From positions 3,723,409 through 3,787,408 of the forward strand of contig CAJFCJ010000019.1 of NCBI GenBank assembly GCA_904063045.1: 64,000 nucleotides of DNA. Direction: 5' to 3'. Each line of letters begins with the position of its first letter. Position 1 is the stretch's first letter. Source of the DNA: Dimorphilus gyrociliatus (Eukaryota > Annelida > Polychaeta > Dinophilidae). The position numbers and the translations under genes are program-made. Shown here one piece after another: positions 54,501-64,000 of this stretch. The notes under the pieces are model-generated. The model ran no database searches. It saw only the letters and a list, made by a program, of their open reading frames with translations, and was not told the DNA's origin.

Positions 54501-57500
54501 GCGAAAGAGGCAATTCCTTCGTGATATTGAAGATGAGAAACAGTGGATATTGGAACGCTCACCGCTGGCTAATAGTGCGGATGTAGGAAATTCTTTGCAG
54601 TCTGTCCAAATGCTAGAACGCAAAAATCAATCATTACAGAATGACATTGATTCTCACCATCCTCATATGAAATCAGTCTGTGAAATTGGTCATATGTTAA
54701 TTGACGAAATGCCGGAAGGAGATTCTCAACGTGAACTATTTGCATCCAATATTGATGAAGTTCAAGCTTTGTGGGAAGACCTAGAGAAAGACGTTGAAGG
54801 ACGAAAGGGTCGATTATCGAAATCTGAAGTTGCACAACAATATCTTTTCGATGCTGCCGAAGCTGAAACTTGGATGTCTGAGCAGGAATTAATTATGATG
54901 TCTGAAGATAAGGCTCATGACGAATTTGCTGCTGAGAATATGCTTAAAAAGCACGACAATGTTGTCGAGATAATTGAAGAGTTCGCCGGAACAGTGCGAA
55001 GTCTGGGTGAAAGAGCTCGAGAATTAATTGAAGATGAACATCCAGATTCTGAAATTGTCGGTCTCCGTCAAAGTCAAGTTGATAAACTGTACGCTTCATT
55101 GAAAGATTTATGTGGTGACAGAAGAGAAAGATTAGATGGCACCTTGAAACTTTATATGTTGCAAAGAGAAATTGATGATCTTTTACAATGGATACACGAA
55201 AGAGAATTGGTTGCAAAGTCAAAGGAGCAGGGACACGACTTGGAGCATGTGACTATGATGATAAATAGATTCCGTGACTTTGCTAGAGATACCGAGCATG
55301 TAGGACAGGAAAGAGTAGCGGAAGCATGTGATACATGTGATGCATTGATCAATGCTGGCCACCACGATGCACCTAAAATAGCCGAATACAAAGATAACGT
55401 CAATGAAGCTTGGGGTGATCTTATTGAGCTCATTGATACCAGAAGCCAGGAACTCAAAGCATCCCTTGCTAGACATAAGTTCCTTCATGATTGCTCTGAT
55501 ACTCTTGAGAGAATTAATGAAAAGAAGGCCGAAATGTCAGATGAACTTGGAAGAGATGCAAAGACTGTTGCTTCTTTGCAGAGACGCCACCAAACTTTCG
55601 AGAATGATCTTATTTCGTTGGGCACCCAAGTTCATCAGATACAAGAAGATGCGGCAAAATTAGTTGTATCATATAGTGGTGATCCCGCTCAGGAGTTGAA
55701 AAATAAAGAAAAAGAAGTATTAGACGCCTGGAATTCTATACAAGAGTCAGCCGCCAAGCGAAAGATGCAATTAGCTGATGCTTCTGATTTGTACAGATTC
55801 TTTAACTTGGTTCGTGATCTACTCTTGTGGACTGAAGATATGATAAGGCAAATGAAGAGCGAAGAAAAACCAAGAGATGTTTCGGGTGTCGAACTTCTGA
55901 TGAATAATCATCAGAGCTTGAAAGTCGAAATTGAAGCTCGTGACGAAAATTTTTCGATTTGTGTCAACTTGGGAAAAGATTTAGTTGCTAGAAGACATCC
56001 TCGTACCGGTGATGTCCGAGACCGTTTGACTGAATTAGCTGAAAGCCGAGGAACCATGATGGATACTTGGGAAGGACGATGGGAACACTTACAACTTATG
56101 TTGGAAGTTTATCAATTTGCAAGAGATGCTACAGTCGCAGAGCAATGGATCGCATCACACGAGCCTTATGTACAATCGTTAGATACAGGCAACACTCTAG
56201 CCTCTGTTGAAGCTATGATCAAGAAGCATGAAGCCTTTGAAAAATCAGCTGCAACTCAAGATGAACGCTTCCTTTGTCTGAAAAATTTAACCACTTTCGA
56301 AGTTAACGAAGCCGAAAAAGAGAATTTCAAACGATCCCATCCCGATCAGGATTACCCACAGAAAACGTCTTCAAAGGAAAAGTATTTGAAGGAATTCGTC
56401 CCCCCTCTGCCCACACCGTCACCGAAACCAGCAGCGATGAAAAAACCACACGAAGAAACAGTTTCGTCTCCTACCTCCGGAGCAATAGTTTCACCCGGAG
56501 CGGGATCTTCACAGCAAGAAGCTGCTGCCCGTCCATCCGAAGGACCTCGACCAGGTATTATTTGCATTTTTCTTAGTTTATTTATTAATTTAGTAACCAT
56601 TATCCGTTATTTGTATTTACACGAAAAATGGGATCGTAGTATTTTTAGTTTGCCATTCCTATTTTTGTATATAACTAAACAGCTTCAAATAGAGAAGTAA
56701 CTTTACCGAAAAGTAGCCCGGAAAAAGCTGAGCGTAAGAATCACTCACTCAGTTTTCTTTTAAGCGAAGCTACATTGTCACAAAATAAGCTCTTGCTAAC
56801 ACTCTTTTGCGTCTAACTTTTTCATTAACCTAGCCGATTTCTTACTTACATCAGACGTCGTAGACATTGCTGCGAAGAGAAGACCAACCAGTGAACCTTA
56901 TCCAACAAAGACTAGCATTGAAGCCCGTCGAAAGCTGCATCAGTCTATGCCTGCGCAAGGTTTCATGCTTACCTTGGCAAATTTATAATTTTGAACATTA
57001 GCCACTTGATCACGATTACTCTGCCGCTTATTTACGATTTAACTCCTATTTGCTTTCTTTACATCGATCATAAAACGATATATTTATCTAATTTTTTTGC
57101 GGTTTCCTAGGAGAAGAAGTTAGCGGAATGCTACAAAGAAAACATGAATGGGAATCGCAGTCCAAGAAATCTACGAACAGGTCTTGGGAAAAATTATACT
57201 GTGTCCTCACAAGCAACAGCCTCAGATGTTTCAAAGATGCAAAACACAGCAAATTAAGAGATGAATTGCCATTAGCGGGAGTAAATGCTGGTGTGGCTGG
57301 TGATTATCATAAAAAGCCACACGTCTTCCGCCTTCGTTTCCCAACTGGCGCCCACTATATCTTTCATTGTAAAGACGATGTATGCAACTTGAATTATATC
57401 TTATGATTTTTGTAAATAACTATCTATTTTCATAGAATGAGAGAGATTCGTGGATCAATAGAATAAACGCAGTGTCCGGTTCGACATCAACACCAACCAG

Positions 57501-57579
57501 GACGCAAACCCTTCCAGCTTCGGGTAGTGCGGAGAAAGAAAGTAAGAAGAAGCTATTCTCTCTCGGTCGCAAGAAGTAA
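48520..57579 (+). CDS. SPTB: Beta-spectrin (non-erythroid type)
   Basis: Ten coding exons: 48520-48661, 48713-48864, 49177-49350, 49694-51277, cassette 51332-51418, 51539-53095, 53629-56554, 56855-56959, 57111-57379, 57436-57579. They give 2379 residues. Seen: N-terminal leader; two calponin-homology domains (about 48-160 and 170-280, [46 protein letters not shown]) for actin; then a full set of about 17 spectrin repeats; a Pro-rich linker; a PH domain (about 2245-2345, [31 protein letters not shown]); and a basic end [11 protein letters not shown]. Known: it pairs with alpha-spectrin as the membrane skeleton, bound to actin and ankyrin. All phases close. The huge exons contrast with the intron-rich neighbours. 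Residues 685-713 come from an exon that looks optional. Confidence 0.97.
51332..51418 (+). CDS. SPTB: Beta-spectrin candidate cassette exon
   Basis: An 87-nt, 29-codon exon, phase 0-0, starting [13 protein letters not shown]. Flanking exons end KNKHK and begin [10 protein letters not shown]. Joined directly, they follow the normal helix-B pattern of this repeat, so the exon inserts 29 residues into an otherwise normal repeat. Splice sites (attag / gtattt) are acceptable. Confidence 0.6.
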
Positions 57580-59675
57580 ACTAAAGAGAAGAGAAATAAC
57601 TTAGCAAATTGTTTTTTAAGGACATTGTTTTCATTTACGTTTACGATGAGGGAAAAGATGGTTTAAACGAATTGTATATTAGATTAAAAAAAATAGGGCT
57701 GCTTGGAATATGTAAAATTTTTCTTTAGAAGCAAAAGTATAGCGCAGAGAGAGCTGTAAGCATTCAGTTTTAACTGCTCTACACTTGATTTTATACTGCC
57801 GATTTGCCGCCATATATATTTTAAATATTTTTTTTGCGCTTAGGATTTAAAAATTTGGTTCTTAGCTTTTGGAAGGTCGCTTCATTCGGCGTACGTAGCA
57901 ACAGGTGTTTAATAAGTTTACTAATATTGCTTTTCTCGCTTTTTTCCCTTTTTGTAATCGTTTTTTTGTGTATGAGTGCGCTCGTAAAAAATTTCGTACT
58001 TACTAATATTTGAAGAATATCGGCTATTAGTCACGTTCGCTTTTATTGATTGAAGCATTTTTGTTCAAATACAAATTTATTCTATACTGAAAAACTAATT
58101 TATTCTGTAAAACTACAAGAAATATTTCAAAGATTTGTAATAATTTTTGATTATATATTTCAATAAAATGCTGGATTAAGTACTCAAATTTTTAATTTTC
58201 AATTTCTTTTCCTTTCTTGCTATTACAGAAAGAGAAAAAAACATCTTGATGTATATTAATTATACATTAATAGTATAAAGTAATAATTGTCTTTTTTTAC
58301 CATTTATTATCATCGTTAGTTATCGATCTGATTCATTCTATTTATTGAAAAAGACCAGATGTTTATCCTCTTTGTACGGCCTGAAAAAAGTGCCTCAATT
58401 ATTCATTCAAAGAGTACATGTGTAGAAATAATAACTATAAATTATTCTAATTTTTTTTTTTTTGTTTTAGTTTTCTTTTTTGCTCTAGTCATAGCACAAA
58501 TGCGAAGATTTTAGGGCTTGGTTATCTGTTGGACATCTGGAATTAAATAGACCAAAATCCGATAAATCAATTGTTGTAATTCAATCATACATTCCATTCT
58601 CATATGATTTTTTTGTTGTACTTAGGTTAATATTAAATTTGTTTTTTATTGACCATATAAACAGTATATATACGGTTACGCCGAAACCACTTATTTGACA
58701 AAGAATCAACATCTCCTATTCCTTCTTCCTCTTTACAATTTAAATATTAGAAATAATTGCGGTAGATAGCAATTTACTTTTGGAGTTTTTTTTTTCTGAG
58801 GAAAAACGGAACTTATATTTCAAAGAATTTAACGGTTTACTGATCTTATTTATTTTTTTATCTTATTTAATAAGATTAACGTCCTCTTTCAGTATAGGAT
58901 TCCTTTCAAATATCGAAATGTTTTGCGAAATACCCATCCAATTCTGTCCTATTAGGATTAGAGGTTCGTTAGGCTGTGTCTAAAAATAAGATTTTTTCAA
59001 AAGCTTCCTCTCTAATTTTATCATTAACATAGCGTTTATTTTAAACGGAAGCGTCTCTCTTCTGGCATACAATTTTCTGCTGAAAGTTACATTTTAAAGA
59101 ATTTTTTTTTACATAATTTTAATGCTATTCGCAACAGTACGGCTAAAACGACAGAAAAACATTCTCGAGTATTATAAAAAAAAGCTCTTATAGTACTTTT
59201 TATGATTTTATTGCTGTAAAAATAAACTACTACTGATGTGTGATTCTTCTTATCGGAATTTTTTTTGAGGGGAGAGCGAGAGTAAACAATCTAATAGATG
59301 GCAGCACCTCAAAAGAGAAAAATCTATTTTTAGCTATATACAGTAACAATTTACACCTAGTATTATATTACAAGTTGATAACCGCTAGTCGTTTCAGTAG
59401 TTTTCCAATAAACTATTATCATTAATAACTCTTTTTTTACAGTTCTTTTTTTTAACAAGGCCTCGAAATAGGAGTAATAAATTTTCTTGATTTGACATAG
59501 GTTGTCAGAGTTGACCTAGCTAAATATTGTATTTTATTATTGAGAAAATTCTGTAGGATATTAGAGATATTGCATTAGCGCTCTTGTCTCATCCTCTCCG
59601 ATCAAATATTCTCTTCAATTTCCTTTCTAAATACAGACCACCTGATATAAATTCAAATGTAAATATACTAGTATT

Positions 59676-59706
<31 letters not shown>

Positions 59707-60793
59707 AATGAGTATTCGTACTATATTATACAATATATATATATAATTTATGATAATTATTATAAATAAATAAAAAATTTATCTCCATTTTCGTATAAAT
59801 ATATCAAGTTGAATTATTAATTGACAAAAATGAAAAAATTTAACTATTCATCGTTTAACGCAACCCCGATAACCTTTACGTATTAAATTATTTCGACGTT
59901 TCTCCCTTTTATTTCAAAAACAAACAAAATTCAAAAGAAATCGTTAAACTCTTTCTTTTACTTTTTGCTGTTTATATAAATTATATATACATATTTATTT
60001 AAAGATATTTTAGTTTAAATATTTAAAATGAGTCCAAATAAAAAGGTTTCATGATAGAATTTAAAAAAAAAATTAAGAATAGAATGGAAGGAGATGTAAG
60101 TTTCCGGTTCCTCTTTAAAAAAATAAAATTATTTTTTTTTGTCTATTTAGCATTTTAAATTATTTTTAAAAGGTTAATTAATAAGTTTACCATTTTCATG
60201 TTAGGTTTCCCTCTTAAAAATTATTTAATTTCCTTTAAACTTTTATAAAAAAATCATTAATAATTTATTTTATTTATTATTTATACAGGTCACTCTATTT
60301 TTCTTTCGTTCTATCTCTCTATCTATCTATCCATCTGCCTCTCCCTCTCTTCGTCTGTCTCTATACTAGATCGCTGCTGTTTGTTTTTTTTACCTACCGA
60401 TGAGGATGTTACTACTTTCCGTTACTTAGTCATTCTTAAAGTTTTAGTGCGAAGCTTTTCTACTCGATTTCACTTAGAATCTAAATGTTCCATATTCGAA
60501 CAATCTAAAATATTTGTATTATTGTTTTTAAGTAACAGATGGAGCTTGTGTAACGTTTAGCTTCATAAATTTAGCCCTTTTTTTTAAAAGATGCGCCCTC
60601 TATCTGATAATTACTTCAAATTTATTCGTGCCGAATGCCTAATTGTTTTTCCAAAAAAATTGGGACATATCAAAGGCTTCACTAATGATTTTAATCAGAC
60701 TTAATTTACATATTTTATTTTTTATTTTGCTCCTTATTAAAATATAAATCATGCAAAAAATCCAAAAAAATAGCAAAACCGATGAAAAACTGC
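57580..60793. other. 3.2-kb non-coding convergent interval
   Basis: Long spectrin 3' flank with a candidate AATAAA at 58162-58167, then very AT-rich DNA with T-runs, a TA repeat (59677-59706) and CTAT/CTCT-rich simple sequence near 60310-60362. No exon is recognised on either strand. Confidence 0.5.
59677..59706. repeat. (TA)n microsatellite
   Basis: Nearly pure TA dinucleotide run. Confidence 0.8.
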
Positions 60794-63700
60794 CTAGTTC
60801 ATAAAAAGCGATGAGTTCTTTAAAGAAGATTCCACTTCTCTTATTGAAGCTGTTAGAAGACTGACTTGTTTGTGAAATTCATCCCAATCTTTATTCTCTC
60901 CATAACGAATATCATATAGAGCATCCGATAGCTCAGGTAAACTCGTTGCTCCATATGTATTATATTTACTTGGAGATAGCAGCATGTTCTTCATTAATGG
61001 ACGACCTTGTAGGCCTTGACGAAGGATGAAAAAACGCTCAATTGCCATTAACTTGTCGTTAATTAATCGAATGTTAAGGAATCTGAAGATTAAAACAGTT
61101 TTTTATTAATAATTCAAAGCAAGTTAAAACGAGAAAGAGTTAAAGCTTCTTAAAAGAAAAAAGGAGAGGAAGGTTTGAAAAAAACGAGGAAGCTTTTACC
61201 CGGATTGGCCTTGTTTTCGAAGCTCCATCAATTGAGAATTGAAAGATTCTGTCCTGCTTTTAAACCGAGAGACAACTTTAAGTAGTTCATCTGTACATTT
61301 AGTAAAATGAATAAGAGTTTCATGCTATATCCATATTTATATTACTAGTTGCATTAACAACTTCCGAGTTCATCTCTAATTTGTCCCTTGAGAGATTCTT
61401 AGCAGCAGTGTAAACATTTTCCACATTCCTCGATAATTGATTGGCAAATTCAAAAGGATCGAAAGGTAAAATTGTGGACTCGGATAAGTTTAATACCATG
61501 GTCATCCATACCCTTACGACAGCTTCGTGATAGTAATATTCGGGATCGTAGAGCCTTTCCACAAGATCAACAGTTTCGTAAGCTGTGTGATACAGTGGAT
61601 AGAAGGGAATCGGAAGACTCTAAATGGATTAATAATAGACATTCTTAAATAAATTGCTGTCAGAACGTAGGATAAATGAAAATAAGGAAAATAGAACGTA
61701 CTGGATCGTACATATAGAAAATATCAACAGAAGTAATACCAAGATAATTAATGAATGGTTGATAGTCGCTTCCAGAACCGAGAGGAGAGATGCTATTTTT
61801 TCAATAATTGTAAACAAAGAAAAAGGTCATTAAAACTTTATACTTTTGACATTGAAAAGGAAATATACTAAGGCCTCTTGGCATTGTCCCTATCAGGCAT
61901 ATACTTTTTCCAAGAATCATATACAGTCTTCAAACCATAACCTATTGCTGTCTTATTAGGATTTTCAACCCTCTTTGCAGCTTCCAGTAAAACATTGCTT
62001 ATTAGGCCTGATGATGTGCCTCCTCTTAATGTCGACGTGCCTAAGACAGCTATATCTGTGTTTAAGTACGCTACTGCCCGCGCAGAAATGATATTTGAGA
62101 ATTGCTCAACCCATTCGGTTGAACCAATTAGGCCTTGTTCCTCAGCAGCCCAACTACAAAAGATAATCGTTCTCTTGGGAGACCATCCATCCTTTTTTGC
62201 TTTAGCTAAAATTGCTGAGATTTCTAATAGAGCAGCCGTTCCGCTAGACGGGTCAATAGCTCCGTAGATCCAAGCATCTCTGTGATTACCGACGATAACA
62301 TACCTGTCTATTATGTAAAAATTGCGTTTGAAAGTAATAATTATCATTTCGTTATTTGTTCCTTACCCGTTTCAATACTGCCCTCGAGTATCGCATGAAC
62401 GTTGTAGGTCGTTCGAATTTCTTTCGTAACGTTTACAATAAGCGTCACCTGCCTTTTTTTTATATTATTTCAAACGTTTAAAGAACGTGAGCGGAAAAAA
62501 AGCGACGCCGCCGAAAAAAATCAATAATGAACAAACTTTGTATAATCGTTCGATTTTTCGTAACGATAGTACGCTGAAGCGTCTATATTTTCAAATTCTA
62601 ATCCGTGTTCCCAATCAGACGTTAGATTATACTTCTGAACTGCTTCCTTCTCAAAGCCTCTGTGTATGTGTTTAGGTAGCGTAAAATCTTAATTATCTTT
62701 TATCTAAATGCAATATAGATGTAAAGAATAGATAGAAATTAACACACAAGAAAGGAAAAGGGTGAAAATGGAAGAGCAGGGAAAAAAAGAGAACGAGAAA
62801 GCGGACAATGATATAAAAAGGGATAAATAGAAAAAAGACAAAAGCTCATTTTTGTGCCGCTTTTTAGATTTTAGGTCAAAGCTTTACGTACTGCAATAAA
62901 ATCTCAGCATCTCCATAGCTGATTGGTAAAACTGGAATTTTGACTAGTTGAGCTTCGTCTATGTTAAGTCTGTAGTTAAACGATTCGTCTGTATAGGTAA
63001 AACTACTTATAATACGGCATAGATATATATACAAAACAGAGTATGCAATTTCGTTCTGTTCATCGTTTAAGATAATAAACAGTGTCCAACTTTAGGTTTA
63101 AGATAAATACAATATAAGCCTATTACCCGTTGCCGACCAACCGGGGGTTAGGAGGTCGCCTTCAAGCTTCAGGGAGCCCCTTTGAACGCCGTCAGATGGC
63201 ATTAGTATTCCGTCTGGGTATACCTTGCCGGCAAATTTAGGAGCGTAGTCCTTAGGCGCCGTAAATAAAATTAGACCACTCGCATTCCATCTTTCAGCGG
63301 TTTTAGCCTTAAATTTGTTTAATAAGTAAAAGATAAGCAAGCCAATTACGTAATTTTGCTATAAATTGAGGATAAAGACCTTATCGCCTCGAAATATTTT
63401 TCCGTACTTTGCAACGGCAATTTTCCCTCGGAAATCTACTTTGAATTTGTTTCTTAAATATAGAAAGTCCATTTCCCTCCCATAATTGACGTAAACTAGC
63501 GTTCCAGTAACGTTACCTGAACCAGAAAAAGCATTAAAAGGCCTTACAATATGGTCAGATTGGTTTGATATTCCATCTAACTGTTTTTCCAGCGCACGAC
63601 TGGTCCACCAGGAATTATTTCGTTTTTTAAATCGGACCAAGTTCGTCTCTTCTCGATTCCCCGAGGGAAACGATAGCAAAACCCTATATGGTATTATCTT

Positions 63701-63991
63701 CGCTTCGTAACCCAATTCCTTCCAGAATTTATACAACTTCTCGGCGTTTACTTTATCCTTTTGCGTACCGGCCATATGCGGTTTAGATGCGTAGGATCTA
63801 AGGAAATTTCTTAATCTATCTCTATCGACGGCATTAAGCGTATTCTTTAAGAATGTATCATCTAAATCCTTAATTGATTGCAGAGTAGTTCGATGATAAA
63901 CTGAAGGCGTAAGGTAAAACGCAAGAAGAAACGCTATTAAGAAAATACACATGTTAAAAGCAATAAATTTAAAATAGCTTTTTCTATCCAT
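60794..63991 (-). CDS. NAALADase / glutamate carboxypeptidase II (M28B metallopeptidase)
   Basis: Ten exons: 63991-63380, 63307-63127, 62988-62892, 62659-62537, 62452-62367, 62307-61869, 61792-61702, 61619-61346, 61290-61200, 61082-60794. They give 760 residues, the family length. Seen: a short cytoplasmic end MDRKSYFK; a type II membrane anchor (about 8-28); the PA domain; and a peptidase domain with all dizinc ligands in place: NHRDAW, GAIDPSSG, WAAEEQG, YLNTDIA and YHTAYE. A C-terminal dimerisation domain follows. Known: these ectoenzymes remove C-terminal glutamate from N-acetyl-aspartyl-glutamate or poly-glutamyl folate. The exon at 62659-62537 is diverged from the family, and the acceptor before 62452 is A-rich rather than pyrimidine-rich, so that junction is the least certain. 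The start codon is almost at the window edge. Confidence 0.92.
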
Positions 63992-64000
63992 GTCTCCTCT

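Overview
The window is nuclear DNA from an invertebrate bilaterian animal with a compact, AT-rich, gene-dense genome. Introns are short: many are 49-90 nt and the shortest I could define is 40 nt. The gene set is animal: ryanodine receptor, HES with WRPW, Piwi, beta-spectrin, receptor guanylyl cyclase, DEG/ENaC, lamin B receptor. A DUF1399/GRDP-like gene is also present. A compact-genome lophotrochozoan such as a small annelid is my best guess, but this is inference. No bacterial, viral or transposon genes and no RNA genes were recognised. Exon joins below were worked out by hand from GT..AG sites and reading phase; in almost every gene the phases close exactly.

Layout, left to right. 60-238 (-): first coding exon of a DEG/ENaC channel that runs off the left edge. 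922-7452 (+): C-terminal part of a ryanodine receptor, including a tandem pair of near-identical 33-codon exons. 11786-13625 (+): HES/hairy repressor with a long upstream region carrying Su(H)-type sites. 14192-16218 (-): lamin B receptor-like protein. 16813-19463 (-): Piwi. 20602-24926 (-): receptor guanylyl cyclase lacking key catalytic residues. 26052-27734 (-): NUAK-like kinase. 29469-32201 (+): DUF1399/GRDP-like protein. 33255-35061 (-): SLC46-like transporter. 38139-40307 (+): large UBC6-like E2 protein. 41308-42388 (+): queuosine salvage glycosidase QNG1. 42468-44320 (-): methylmalonate-semialdehyde dehydrogenase. 44602-47086 (+): taperin/phostensin-like protein. 48520-57579 (+): complete beta-spectrin. 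60794-63991 (-): NAALADase/glutamate carboxypeptidase II.

There is no operon-like functional grouping. Two arrangements probably share regulation: the ALDH6A1 / taperin-like pair diverges from a 281-bp interval, and QNG1 and ALDH6A1 end tail to tail 79 bp apart. The most interesting points are the duplicated RyR exon, the probable pseudo-guanylyl cyclase, the degenerate sterol-reductase domain of the LBR-like protein, an in-frame cassette exon in beta-spectrin, and the E2-fold protein with a long unfamiliar C-terminal region.
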